From Streptomyces albus subsp. albus (GTDB lineage Bacteria; Actinomycetota; Actinomycetes; Streptomycetales; Streptomycetaceae): a DNA stretch of 64,000 nucleotides. Position 1 is the first letter of the stretch; each line of letters starts with the position of its first letter. The stretch is taken from the NCBI RefSeq assembly GCF_000719865.1, contig NZ_JOID01000008.1, forward strand, positions 62,001 to 126,000. Reading direction: 5' to 3'. The notes beneath the pieces are model-generated. The model had not been told where the DNA came from. It saw nothing but the letters and a program-made list of their open reading frames with translations, and did no database searches. Below are positions 1 through 8,863 of this stretch, piece by piece. The position numbers and the translations under genes are program-made.

Positions 1-2
1 AC

Positions 3-182
3 GCCGTGATCGCGCTGCTCGTCCGGGAGGACATCACCGCGGAGCGGCTGCGCGTCGTGGACGCCACACTCGACGACGCCTTCCTCGACCTCACCGGACG
101 GCGCCGGGAACCCGGCCCGGCCGGCCCGGCCGACGGGTCCGTCACGTCCGGTTCAGCCGCCGCCTCCGAGGGAGCGCAGTGA
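3..182 (+). CDS. ABC transporter ATP-binding protein, C-terminal fragment
   Basis: Only the last 59 codons are inside the window; the start lies upstream. The frame reads through TLDDAFLDLTGR, the usual tail of DrrA-type ATPases of drug-export ABC transporters (typically TLDDVFL.LTG), then an Ala/Gly/Pro/Ser-rich end. The stop codon is one base before the start codon of the next gene, so the two are co-transcribed and probably translationally coupled. The Walker motifs are outside the window, so the assignment rests on this C-terminal motif and on the adjacent ABC-2 permease. Inferred role: energising export of a hydrophobic compound across the cytoplasmic membrane. Confidence 0.82.
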   Translation, partial: AVIALLVREDITAERLRVVDATLDDAFLDLTGRRREPGPAGPADGSVTSGSAAASEGAQ

Positions 183-183
183 G

Positions 184-984
184 ATGCCCCTGCCCGCAGC
201 ACCGTCCGGCGCGTTGTCCCGCGCCCTGTCCCGCACCTCGTCCGGGACCGTGTCCCTCGCCGTCCTGAAGGCCGAGGCGCGGCTCTTCCGCCGGGAGCCC
301 GGGGCGATCTTCTGGATCATCGCCTTCCCGACGATGCTGCTCGTCATCCTCGGCCTCATCCCGGATTTCCGCAGGCCCGGCGAGGGCCTCGGCGGGCTGC
401 GCGTCATCGACCTGTACGTCCCGACGGTCGTCCTGCTGTCGACCATCACGGCGGGGCTGCAGAGCATGCCGTCCGTGCTCACCGGCTACCGCGAACGGGG
501 CATCCTGCGCCGGCTCTCCACCACGCCGGCCCGCCCCGTGAGCCTGCTGCTGGCCCAGATCACCGTGCACTTCGGCGCGATCCTCGTCGCGGCCGCCGTC
601 GCCCTGGTCGTCGGGCGGACCGCCTACGGCGTCGCCTTCCCGCGGCAGCCGTTCGGCTATGCCCTGGGATTCGGCATCGCGACGCTCAGCGCGCTCGCCC
701 TGGGCACCGTCATCTCGGCGGTCTCGCCCAGCACCAAGATCTCGAACGTCCTGGGGTCGCTGGTCTTCTTCCCCGCGATGTTCACGGCGGGCGTCTGGAT
801 TCCGGTGCAGGTCATGCCCGGGACGCTGCGGACGGTCGTCGAGTTCACCCCGCTGGGCTCGGCGGCCCAGGCCCTCGGCCAGGCCTCGGCCGGGAACTGG
901 CCGGACTGGACGCACCTCGGGATCAGCGCCCTGTGGGCCGTCGTCCTGGTCACCGCCGCGGCCCGCTGGTTCCGCTGGGAGTGA
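184..984 (+). CDS. ABC-2 type transporter permease (DrrB-like)
   Basis: This 266-residue integral membrane protein has the size and layout of DrrB-family ABC-2 permeases. A short cytoplasmic N-terminus is followed by hydrophobic segments (AIFWIIAFPTMLLVILGL; the PTVVLLSTITAGLQ region; AQITVHFGAILVAAAVALVV; LGFGIATLSALALGTVIS) and a last segment at LGISALWAVVLVTAAARW. The ATG follows the ATPase stop by one base, so the two form one operon and presumably one exporter. The substrate cannot be read from sequence; relatives export antibiotics or lipids. The last 35 bp overlap the 3' end of the convergent regulator gene on the other strand. Confidence 0.88.
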   Translation: MPLPAAPSGALSRALSRTSSGTVSLAVLKAEARLFRREPGAIFWIIAFPTMLLVILGLIPDFRRPGEGLGGLRVIDLYVPTVVLLSTITAGLQSMPSVLTGYRERGILRRLSTTPARPVSLLLAQITVHFGAILVAAAVALVVGRTAYGVAFPRQPFGYALGFGIATLSALALGTVISAVSPSTKISNVLGSLVFFPAMFTAGVWIPVQVMPGTLRTVVEFTPLGSAAQALGQASAGNWPDWTHLGISALWAVVLVTAAARWFRWE

Positions 985-3900
985 CGGCCGGGGCGGGACG
1001 CGGCCGGGCACCCGCGCCCGGGCGGGCTCCGGGGGCGTCCCGGCCGGCGTGCGGAGCGGCGGACGCCTCCCGGTAGACGTGCGGGGCGACGCCCGTGACC
1101 TTGCGGAAGACCCGGCTGAAGTAGGCCCGGTCGTGGAAGCCGACGGCGCGGGCGATCGTCTGCACGCTGTCGTCGCTCTGCCGCAGCCGCTCCTTGGCGC
1201 GCTGGACGCGCAGCCGGGTGAGGTAGTCCCAGAGGGTCAGGCCGAGTTCGCGGTGGAAGAGGCGGCCGAGGTGGTTCTCGCTGACCCCGGCCGCGCGGGC
1301 CATCTGGCGGCGGGACAGCGGACGCCGGTAATGCTGCTCGATGTACGCCAGGGCGTGCCGTACGGGCGCGTGGGCGCGGTGCGCGCCCGGGTCGCCGCGG
1401 CGCGTCATCCGGGTCAGCAGGCCGGCGGTCTCCTCCTCGGTCAGGATGTCCCGGCCCAGCAGCATCAGCGCGGGATGCGGCTCGGCACGGCGCACGTCGT
1501 CGCGGGTGAAGCCGCGGTCGCTGAGCATCAGGACGGGGACGGCCGGCTGTTCCTGTCCGCCTTCCCGTCCGCGTTCCTGGCTCGCGATCTCGTACATCCG
1601 CTCGACGATGTCGAAGCCGTCCATGTCGGCGGGTTCGCGCGGGACGACGAGCAGGCAGGGCACGTCCTCCGCGAACAGCGCGAGCGCCGCCGTGCCGTCG
1701 GCCGCCGTGCGGACCGGGTGCCCGGGCAGCGCTCCGCCGAGCAGCCTCCGGAACCGCTCGCGGGACGCGGCGTCGCCGTCCACGACGACCACCGGGTCGG
1801 CCAGTCCGGGCGGACGCAGGGTGCGCAGGGCCTCGGCGAGATCGCGGCCGGCGACCGGGCCGTAGAGCAGGAACGGCGTGTGGCGGAGCGCGGGGTGGTC
1901 GTGCAGCCGCTGGACGGCGGACCACTCCTGCGGGCCGGGCCGGTCCGTGTCCCAGGCGACGGCCGCCGGGAGGGGAGCGGGGCCGGGAGCGGGGCCGGGA
2001 GAGGGGTTCCCGCCGGAGCCGTGGCCCGGGACGGGAGCGGGGACCGGGTTGCCGCCGGGGTCGAGGCCCACGCCGTGGCCCACGCCGGGGCCGGCGCCGG
2101 GGTGGACGTGGCGCAGGCCGTGGCCGGCGACCAGGGAGGCGATGTCGTCGTCCGGGTGCAGACGGCGCGGGTACAGCCCGCACCGGCGGGCGACCGCGGC
2201 GATCTCACGCGACGGGGCGCCGGCGGCGGCGACCAGCAGCGTACGGCCGTCCGGGCCGCCGCCGGGCGCGGGTGCCGGGGCGGCGCCGGGGGCGTCCGCC
2301 GGGGTGGGGAGCGGCAGTTCGAGCCGGAAGCCGTACCGGCCACTGTCCGTGCGGGCGGTGACCGATCCCCCGTGCAGCACGGCGAGACGGCGGGCGATGG
2401 CCAGCCCCAGCCGCATCCCGGGCGCACCGGAGGCGAAGGGCTGGAACAGGTCTTCGGCCCCGGCGGCCGGCGGGGCCGGTTCGGGCCGGGTGATGAGCAC
2501 GCGGAGCAGCGGCGGCCGGACCTCGGCCTCCAGCGTCAGCCGGACGGCGCCGGGGCCGGGGCCGGGGCCGGATCGCGGACCGGAGCCGGGGCCCCGGCCG
2601 GAGTGCGGGCCGGGGTGCGGGCCGGGGTGCGGGCGGGGCCCGTCGGCCGGTGCGCGGAACGCTCCGTCGGCGGGCCCGTCGGCCGCCGCGTTCAGCAGGT
2701 TGAGCAGGATCTGCCGGAGGCGCGGGCCGTCCGCGCTGATCGCCGGGAGCCGTCCGGGCAGCCGGAGCCGCCAGCCCTCGCCGCCCGGACGGGCGCGGGC
2801 GGCGGTGTCGAACACCTCGGCGAGCAGGGGGCGGGGGTCGAGCAGGTGGCGGGAGAGGTCGAGGGCGTCGATCTCGGAGCGGGAGAGATCCAGCAGGTCG
2901 TCGATGAGCCGCAGCAGCCGGCCGGCGTGCTCGTGCGCGGTCCGCAGGGCGTCGGTCCGCTCGGCGAGCCGCTCGTCCGGACCGGGGAGGGCCGGGAGCG
3001 CCGGGGACCCGGACGGACTCCCGGACGAGACCCGGCCCCCGGCCCCGGTTCCGGCCGCAGCCCGGTTCTGCGCGGCTCCGGCCCAGAGGTGCGGTTCCGG
3101 CTCGAAGCCGGCACCCGAACCCGAACCGGAACCGGAGCGGTACGGGGGCCCGTTGCCGGCCGGAGCGGCCCTGGCAGGCTCCTCGGACGCGTCCTCGGTC
3201 CGGGCGCCCGCCCGGGGGGCGCCCGGCGCCGGCGGCGGCTCGGGCGGTGACTCCGGCGGCACCGGCGGCGGCTCGGGGCGGGTGTGGTGGAGGATCGCCT
3301 CGACCGGGGTGCGGAGTTCGTCGGTGGCGTTGTCGAGCAGCCGGGTCTTGAGCCGGTTGGCCTGCTCGGCCGCGTCCCGGGCGCGGCGCACCTCGTCGAA
3401 CAGCCGGATGCCCTTGAGCGCCGCGCTGATCTGGTCCCCCAGCGCCCGGTACAGCGCGCCGTCCCGGTGTGCCGTGCCCCGGCGGCCGCCCGCGTCGAAG
3501 AGGGCGAAGCCCAGCTGCTCGTCGCCGATGTGGAGCGGTTCGGCGACCAGCGTCCAGCGCCGGTCGCCCGGCGGCAACAGTTGGTCGGGGAGCAGGAGTT
3601 CGGCACGGTACGGCGTGTCCGCCGGAAGGCCCCCGTCCGGGCCGGCGACGGTTTCCGTACCGGATTCCGTACCGGATCCCGCGTCGGACCCCGTGCCGGG
3701 CCGGGGTGCGACGGACGCGTCCCGTTCCTCGCGGGTGAGGACGGCGCGGGCCGGCCGGGAGAGGTCCGGAGGACCGGCCGGGCCGAAGGGGGCGGCGGCC
3801 GGCGCACCGGGGGCGGTTCGCGCCGGGGTGAACACCGACGCCCCATCCTCGTACAGGACGAGGCGGCAGCCGGCCACGCCGATGGGCGGCAGATGGCGGG

Positions 3901-5398
3901 AGAGCGCCCCGGTGAGGGCGTCGAGGTCGACGGCGGTGGTGAGCGCCGTGCCCAGTTCGCGCAGTCGGCGCGACTCCTGCTCCTCGGCCCAGCGCTCGCC
4001 CTCCAGCAGCCGGCCGGACTTGTCCGCGACCATCAACCGCGCCTGTCCGACGAGGCGTTCGACCCGGGCCGCGTCCACGGGTGGCGCGCCGGCGGTCAGC
4101 AGGGCGCGGGCCCGCAGCAGCGCGGCGTCCCAGGCGGCGGCGTCCTCGGACGTGCGGACCTCGCTGCCGATCAGCCGTTCCAGCAGCGGGAGGAAACCGG
4201 CACCGGCCGCGGAGCCGTGACGGAGCGCGGCGGCCAGTTCCGGCCCCGCCCCGGGAAGTCCGGCGAACACCCGCGCGGGCGGCACCTCGGGCGCCTCCGG
4301 GTCCGGTGGTGTGTCCGTCCCCTGGGTCACCAGCGGGGACGGGCAGCCGCAGGACCGGCGCGTCACCAGCGTGCCCGGCACCACGCTGCGCGCCGGCGGG
4401 CGTGTACCGCGCAGCCGGGCCAGCAGGGTGTCCACGGCCAGTTCCCCGAGTTCGGCGAAGGGCAGGGCCACCGAGGTGAGCGGCGGATCGGAGAGCCGGG
4501 CCTCCGGGGAGTCGTTGAAGCTGATGACCGCCACGTCCTCCGGCACCCGGACGCCCCGCCCGGTCAGGAAGCGCAGGGCGTCGGCCGCCAGGACGTCGCT
4601 GCACGCGACAACGGCGTCGAAGTCGCGCCCGGGGCGCAGCCCGCGGATGTCGAGCAGCACCCGCATCGCCGAGGCGCCCGCCCCGCTGCCGAAGTCGGCG
4701 GCGGCGGAGACCAGGGACCGGTCGAGCCGGAGGCGGTGCCGGGCCAGGGCGTGGGCGTAGGCGCGGTAGCGGTCGAGGGAGACGGGGTTGGCCAGCGGGC
4801 CGCGGATGCAGGCGAGCCGGCGGCGGCCGTGGTGCCCGACGAGATGGCCGACCGCGTCCCGCATGCCCGCGTGGTTGTCGAGGTGCAGGGTCTCGTGGCC
4901 GTCGAGACCGCGGTTGAGGCTGACGACCGGGAGTCCGCCGAGCCGCCGGGCCAGCCGCCCGGCACGGTCGCTCGCGGCGGGGAGGCCGAGGGTGGAGGTC
5001 CAGCAGATGACGCCGTCGAGCCGGTCGGGGCCGATGAGTTCGTAGAGCGCGTTGCGCGGCCCGCCGCCGGGGCGGAGCGGGCCGCCGGGTAAGCAGACGA
5101 GGTTGACGTCGTTGCGGTCGGCCGCGGCCAGCACGCCGGACCACAGGGTGGCGCCGACGCCGAGGTGGATGTTGGCCGTGACGAGGCCGAGGGTGAGGCG
5201 GCCACCGTCGTAGCGGCCCGCGGCGGGGCGGTCCGGGCGGCGGTCGGCCCGGCCGTCCGGGCGGCGGTCGCGGCGTGCGTCCGGGCTGCCGTCCGGGCGC
5301 GTGTCCGGGCGCGTGTCCGGGCGGCCGCCGGCGCGGCTCTCCCGGCCGCCGTCCGCGCCGTCCGGTGGCCGCGCCCGTACGGGCCCGTGTTCCGCCAT
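950..5398 (-). CDS. Giant cytosolic regulator: LacI-like sensor, GAF, degenerate kinase/receiver, AraC output
   Basis: This 1482-residue protein has no evident membrane segment. In order: an Arg/Pro/Asp tail with RPDT/RPDG repeats (to about residue 65); a LacI/PBP1-like ligand-binding domain ending in RRSCGC (about 67-355); a GAF-like region (about 470-670); a dimerisation helix with DELRTP (about 695); an ATPase-like domain (about 880-1010); two receiver-like folds (about 1030-1330); and an AraC HTH pair (about 1350-1445, VSENHLGRLF and AVGFHDRAYFSRVF). The phosphotransfer residues look lost. The H-box reads TDELRTP with Asp for His, the G1 box DxGxG is absent, and the receiver site reads LLVVPREPADMDG with Pro for Asp. 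It therefore probably works as a one-component, ligand-sensing transcription factor. An ATG was chosen here; an in-frame start 17 codons upstream is possible. Target genes are unknown. Confidence 0.85.
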   Translation of the reverse strand: MAEHGPVRARPPDGADGGRESRAGGRPDTRPDTRPDGSPDARRDRRPDGRADRRPDRPAAGRYDGGRLTLGLVTANIHLGVGATLWSGVLAAADRNDVNLVCLPGGPLRPGGGPRNALYELIGPDRLDGVICWTSTLGLPAASDRAGRLARRLGGLPVVSLNRGLDGHETLHLDNHAGMRDAVGHLVGHHGRRRLACIRGPLANPVSLDRYRAYAHALARHRLRLDRSLVSAAADFGSGAGASAMRVLLDIRGLRPGRDFDAVVACSDVLAADALRFLTGRGVRVPEDVAVISFNDSPEARLSDPPLTSVALPFAELGELAVDTLLARLRGTRPPARSVVPGTLVTRRSCGCPSPLVTQGTDTPPDPEAPEVPPARVFAGLPGAGPELAAALRHGSAAGAGFLPLLERLIGSEVRTSEDAAAWDAALLRARALLTAGAPPVDAARVERLVGQARLMVADKSGRLLEGERWAEEQESRRLRELGTALTTAVDLDALTGALSRHLPPIGVAGCRLVLYEDGASVFTPARTAPGAPAAAPFGPAGPPDLSRPARAVLTREERDASVAPRPGTGSDAGSGTESGTETVAGPDGGLPADTPYRAELLLPDQLLPPGDRRWTLVAEPLHIGDEQLGFALFDAGGRRGTAHRDGALYRALGDQISAALKGIRLFDEVRRARDAAEQANRLKTRLLDNATDELRTPVEAILHHTRPEPPPVPPESPPEPPPAPGAPRAGARTEDASEEPARAAPAGNGPPYRSGSGSGSGAGFEPEPHLWAGAAQNRAAAGTGAGGRVSSGSPSGSPALPALPGPDERLAERTDALRTAHEHAGRLLRLIDDLLDLSRSEIDALDLSRHLLDPRPLLAEVFDTAARARPGGEGWRLRLPGRLPAISADGPRLRQILLNLLNAAADGPADGAFRAPADGPRPHPGPHPGPHSGRGPGSGPRSGPGPGPGAVRLTLEAEVRPPLLRVLITRPEPAPPAAGAEDLFQPFASGAPGMRLGLAIARRLAVLHGGSVTARTDSGRYGFRLELPLPTPADAPGAAPAPAPGGGPDGRTLLVAAAGAPSREIAAVARRCGLYPRRLHPDDDIASLVAGHGLRHVHPGAGPGVGHGVGLDPGGNPVPAPVPGHGSGGNPSPGPAPGPAPLPAAVAWDTDRPGPQEWSAVQRLHDHPALRHTPFLLYGPVAGRDLAEALRTLRPPGLADPVVVVDGDAASRERFRRLLGGALPGHPVRTAADGTAALALFAEDVPCLLVVPREPADMDGFDIVERMYEIASQERGREGGQEQPAVPVLMLSDRGFTRDDVRRAEPHPALMLLGRDILTEEETAGLLTRMTRRGDPGAHRAHAPVRHALAYIEQHYRRPLSRRQMARAAGVSENHLGRLFHRELGLTLWDYLTRLRVQRAKERLRQSDDSVQTIARAVGFHDRAYFSRVFRKVTGVAPHVYREASAAPHAGRDAPGARPGAGARPRPAPAVTPSGTSGPRR

Positions 5399-5651
5399 GG
5401 TGCCTCGCTGGTCGTCGGAAACGACCCCGGGCCGCCGCGCGAGCGGCATACCGGCCGGGGGTCGTGGACGATAGCGGCGGGCCCGCGCCCGGACAAGGCC
5501 GGAGAGTTCTCCGGTCCTGCCCGGGCGCTGGGCCCGTGAGGGGAGCCGCCGCGGCGAAGCTGCCCGCGGTCCCCGGTGGTGCAGCGGGCCGGATGCGGCG
5601 CGGTCGTCCCCTCCTCACCCCGCCCGGTGAGAACGGAACCGACCGGCCGGA

Positions 5652-5668
5652 CCGGCCCGGCGGGCCGG
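5652..5668 (-). terminator. Hairpin after pectate lyase
   Basis: CCGGCCC and GGGCCGG form a 7-bp GC stem with a 3-nt loop six bases past the lyase stop codon. There is no U-tract, which is common for Streptomyces terminators. Confidence 0.4.
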
Positions 5669-5673
5669 CCGGG

Positions 5674-6654
5674 TCAGATCTTCCCGACCCCCGCGCCCGC
5701 GGTGACGCTCGCCTTCACGCTGTCCGCGTTCTCGGCCGAGTAGCCGTACGGGATCGGCGCCACGCTGCCGCCGCTCTGTCCGGCACCGGAGTTGACGAAC
5801 TTGTTGTTCACGGCGCGCAGCGTGCCCGGCCCGGAGGACGCCTCACCGAGGTGGAAGGGGTCCTCGGTGTTCTCGAAGTAGTTGCCCTCGACGAGCACCC
5901 CGGCGCCCTCGGTGGACGCGACGCCGTAACTGCCGACGTTGTCGAAGTAGTTGTTGAGGACGTGCACCGGGTTGCCGAAGCGGACCCGCGGGTTGCGCTG
6001 GTTGGTGCCGTCGAACCAGTTGTGGTCGTAGGTCACCCGGAGCTTGCCGGAGTCCTCGCCGCCGTTGCTGTCGGAGTGCCCGAGCAGCATGTTCTTGTCC
6101 TGGTTGTGGCTGCGGTTCCAGGAGACGGTGATCTGGTCCGAGGCCCGCTTGATGTCGACGCCGCCGTCCTTGGCGCCGGAGATGTCGTTGTGGTCGATCC
6201 ACACCTTCGTCGAGTACTGGACGTTGATGGCGTCGTCGTTCGAACCCGTGAAGGTGAGGTTCTGGATGATCACGTTCGAGACCTTGCTGATGTTGAGCCC
6301 GCTGCCGGTGATCCGGCCGGAGGTGCCGACCCCGACGACCGTCTTGTTCGAGGCCACCTTGGTCATGGAGCTCAGCGAGATGGTGCCGTTGACCCTTACG
6401 GTCAGCGGGCTGCTGCTCTGCACTGCGTCGATGAAGGCGCTCGCGCTGGAGACCGTGACGGTGGAGCCGCCCGCTCCGCCCGTGGTGCCCGCGCCGAAGC
6501 CGACGGGAGAGGCGGCGGCCGCGGGGGCCGCTCCCTCCCCGCCCTGCCGCTCGGCGGCCCCGCCGCTGCCGGCGGTCAGCCCGCCGAGGGCGACGACGGT
6601 CGCCGTCACGGCGGCGGCGCTGGCCAGCTTGCATCGCGCGCTCGTCCTGCGCAT
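5674..6654 (-). CDS. Secreted pectate lyase, polysaccharide lyase family 1
   Basis: The 326-residue product begins with a Sec signal peptide (MRRTSARCKL, then an Ala/Val-rich core) followed by an Ala/Gly linker. The mature part is a right-handed beta-helix lyase of the PL1 family. It shows VWIDHNDISG, DGGVDIKRASDQITVSWN (calcium-site acidic residues), a short HSDSNG segment and RNPRVRFG, which holds the catalytic Arg of the RxPxxR motif. It should cleave polygalacturonate by calcium-dependent beta-elimination outside the cell. The start was chosen at the ATG preceded by CGGAG at good spacing; an upstream in-frame ATG would place non-signal residues before the signal peptide. It appears monocistronic. 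Two GTCCACA repeats lie in its promoter region. Confidence 0.93.
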   Translation of the reverse strand: MRRTSARCKLASAAAVTATVVALGGLTAGSGGAAERQGGEGAAPAAAASPVGFGAGTTGGAGGSTVTVSSASAFIDAVQSSSPLTVRVNGTISLSSMTKVASNKTVVGVGTSGRITGSGLNISKVSNVIIQNLTFTGSNDDAINVQYSTKVWIDHNDISGAKDGGVDIKRASDQITVSWNRSHNQDKNMLLGHSDSNGGEDSGKLRVTYDHNWFDGTNQRNPRVRFGNPVHVLNNYFDNVGSYGVASTEGAGVLVEGNYFENTEDPFHLGEASSGPGTLRAVNNKFVNSGAGQSGGSVAPIPYGYSAENADSVKASVTAGAGVGKI

Positions 6655-7025
6655 GGAAATCTCCGTCCGATGTGGGGGATGTGAGGGGGAATCGAACCGT
6701 TCCTGCACCGGTGCCGCGCGGCCGGCATCTCCGACGATGTTAGGGCGGCCCCTGTGGACGATCAGGCGCCCCATGTGGACTATTGCGCCCGCCCGTTACC
6801 CATCCCGCCCGGCGCCGGTGCCACGGTGGGCGGCCGGTTCCCGCCCCGCCGTCCGGATCGTCCCCGCGCCCTGCCGGTGAACGCGCGCGGCGGCGCGGGC
6901 GGGGCCCCGCGGGTACGGCGGACGCGGGGGCCCGGCGTGCCGGGCCCGCCCCCCGCGCGGGCCCGGCGTCACCGTCGGCACCAACACCGGCGCCTCCCCC
7001 GGCTCAGCCGCCGGATGAGCCCGGA
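6655..7025. other. Intergenic region upstream of the pectate lyase
   Basis: This 371-bp stretch has no convincing gene. It holds the lyase promoter region near its left end and GC-rich, low-information sequence to the right, after the stop of the FMN reductase. I see no clear terminator hairpin here. Confidence 0.6.
6737..6780 (-). promoter_or_regulatory. Lyase promoter region with two GTCCACA direct repeats
   Basis: Read on the minus strand, TAACAT (6742-6737) is a plausible -10 hexamer. GTCCACA occurs at 6759-6753 and again at 6780-6774, exactly 21 bp apart (two helical turns). One copy falls in the -35/-10 spacer, a good place for a repressor. The regulator is unknown. Confidence 0.4.
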
Positions 7026-7661
7026 TCAGCCCCCGTACGGGTGCCCGGCGCGGGCCTCGCGCAGGGCGCGGCCCCACCAGAGGAGCTGGTCGAGCAGGGT
7101 TTTCGCGGCGGCCACGGCGCCCTCGCCGTCCCCCCGGAGGCCGTCCTCGCCGAACCGGTCCCAGGCGTTGTGGAAGCTGACCGTGTCCCGCACCGTGACC
7201 GTGTGCAGCTCGGCGAAGACCTGCCGCAGATGCTCCACCGCCCGCAGGCCCCCGGACAGTCCCCCGTACGAGACGAAACCGGCCGGCTTCGCCTGCCACT
7301 CCTCCCGGTGCCAGTCGATGAGGTTCTTCAGGGCCGCCGGATAGCTGTGGTTGTACTCGGGCGTCACCACGACGAAGGCCTCGGCGGCCGCCAGCCGGGG
7401 GCGCAGCGCCTCCAGGGAGCGCGCGGTTCCGTCACCGGGCCGGCCCGAGGGCCCGGTGACCTCCAGCGGCAGCCCGGCCGGGTCGATCACGTCGACCTCC
7501 AGTTCGGGGCGCTGCCGTGCGGCGTCGGCGAACCAGTGCGCCACGGCCGTCCCGAACCGGCCCTCGCGGACGCTGCCGATGATGACCGCGAGCCGGAGCG
7601 GGGCAGACGGGGTGACAGCGGACGGCGCGACGGACGGGGAGGACACGGTGGTGAGAGACAT
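7026..7661 (-). CDS. NAD(P)H-dependent FMN reductase, SoxR-regulon type
   Basis: The 211-residue protein has the flavodoxin-like fold of the NADPH-dependent FMN reductase family. It shows the phosphate-binding loop LAVIIGSVREGRFG near the N-terminus, TPEYNHSYPAALKNLIDW (flavin and dimer contacts) in the middle, and YGGLSGGLRAVEHLRQ. It should reduce FMN or quinones with NAD(P)H in the cytoplasm. The start is the ATG preceded by GAGGAG. A SoxR-type operator lies about 90 bp upstream. In S. coelicolor one of the few published SoxR targets is an FMN reductase (SCO2478), and this gene is probably its orthologue. Expected role: defence against redox-cycling compounds. Confidence 0.92.
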   Translation of the reverse strand: MSLTTVSSPSVAPSAVTPSAPLRLAVIIGSVREGRFGTAVAHWFADAARQRPELEVDVIDPAGLPLEVTGPSGRPGDGTARSLEALRPRLAAAEAFVVVTPEYNHSYPAALKNLIDWHREEWQAKPAGFVSYGGLSGGLRAVEHLRQVFAELHTVTVRDTVSFHNAWDRFGEDGLRGDGEGAVAAAKTLLDQLLWWGRALREARAGHPYGG

Positions 7662-7740
7662 CGGAAACTCCTCTGGGGAACTGATGGCCGAACGAAGACA
7701 CGCGGCCGGCGACGCACACCGTCTTCCGGCTCGCCACAAC

Positions 7741-7771
7741 AGCCTTCAACCTCAACGATGGTTGAGGTCAA
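7741..7771 (-). promoter_or_regulatory. SoxR-type promoter and operator
   Basis: The perfect inverted repeat CCTCAAC-GATG-GTTGAGG (7750-7767) matches SoxR boxes. On the minus strand it sits between TTGACC (7771-7766) and AAGGCT (7746-7741) with a 19-bp spacer. That overlong spacer is the hallmark of MerR/SoxR-controlled promoters. It reads toward the FMN reductase. Confidence 0.85.
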
Positions 7772-8003
7772 GTGCCGCCGGCGCGGCCACCGGCACCGTC
7801 CCCGGCCGCGGCCCACCGGCCCCGGCGGCCGGGGCGAACCCCTGAGCCGGCCGGCCCGGACGGCCCGAGCCGCCCGTCGGCCGCGCAAGGCCCGGGAAAC
7901 CCACGGAACCCGCACACGCCGTTCAGCACCATGAGTCCCGTTTGCAGTGCAACCTTGCGCCGTGCTGCCCTTGGCGGCCGGACCCACGGAGAGGAGCAGG
8001 CGG

Positions 8004-8594
8004 ATGACGGACCTGGAAGCGGTCGCGAAGGAGGCGGCCGGTCCCCGGCGGAAGGCCGAGATCTTCGGCGCCACCCTCGATCTGCTCGCCGAGCGCGGCT
8101 ACGACGAACTCACCATCGAACAGGCGGCCGAGCACGCCGGGGTCAACAAGACGACCATCTACCGCTGGTGGGGCTCCAAGCCGGAGTTACTCCGCGACGC
8201 CCTGCTGGACTCCGGCGTCCTCCGCGTCACGGTGCCCGACACCGGAAGCCTGCGCGGCGATCTGACCGCGCTGACCGACGCCGTGCGCGGCCTGCTCCGC
8301 GAGGAGCGCACCCGCGCCCTCGTCGAGGCGGCGCTCGTGGGGGCCGTACGCCACCCGGCGCTGCGCGAGCTGGTCGTCTCCCTGCTGGACGAGGGCTTCC
8401 TGCGGCGGCAGCCGATCCTGGAGCGGGCCGCGGCCCGGGGCGAACTGCCCGCGGGCTTCGATCCGAGACCCCTGGCCGACGCCCTGGCCGGAGCGCTGTG
8501 GACGCAGCTCCTGCTGCGGCGGCGGCCACCGGGCGAGGAGTTCACCCGGGCCCTGCTCACCCTGCTGCTGGACGGCTGCCGGCCCCGCCGCTGA
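8004..8594 (+). CDS. TetR family transcriptional regulator
   Basis: The 196-residue protein has an N-terminal TetR HTH (LTIEQAAEHAGVNKTTIYRWWGSKPELL, read in parts, about residues 36-65). A helical ligand-binding domain with the TetR C-terminal pattern (VSLLDEGFLRRQPILERA) follows. The start was taken at the ATG behind GGAGAGGAG; an in-frame ATG 19 codons upstream lacks a site. It is divergent from the SoxR-controlled FMN reductase with about 340 bp between starts, so it may share that region, but the SoxR box points the other way. The ligand and targets cannot be read. Inferred role: a local repressor. Confidence 0.9.
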   Translation: MTDLEAVAKEAAGPRRKAEIFGATLDLLAERGYDELTIEQAAEHAGVNKTTIYRWWGSKPELLRDALLDSGVLRVTVPDTGSLRGDLTALTDAVRGLLREERTRALVEAALVGAVRHPALRELVVSLLDEGFLRRQPILERAAARGELPAGFDPRPLADALAGALWTQLLLRRRPPGEEFTRALLTLLLDGCRPRR

Positions 8595-8863
8595 CCACCG
8601 GCCCGCGCACCCCGGCCGGCCCCGCCGGACCCGCGTACCCCGGCCGGCCCCGGCCGCGTCCCGCCACCACAGGACGCCGTCATCCGGCCCTGCCGCCCGC
8701 TCGCCCCCACCGCCGGGCGCAGCCATCGCCCGGGACACCCCGCGGCTGCCCGCGGACGCACCGGCGGCGGATGCCCCGGACTCCCCGCACCCACCGCACT
8801 GCGCCCAACGCCTCGGCCCGCGAGCGGGAGTTTGCCGCCGACAGCACGGGCAAGGCGCTGAAG

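Noticed and set aside
659..3250. Very long open frame on the + strand opposite the giant regulator
   Set aside because: It encodes only Arg/Gly/Ala-rich sequence and is the usual antisense shadow of a high-GC gene; no domain or ribosome site.
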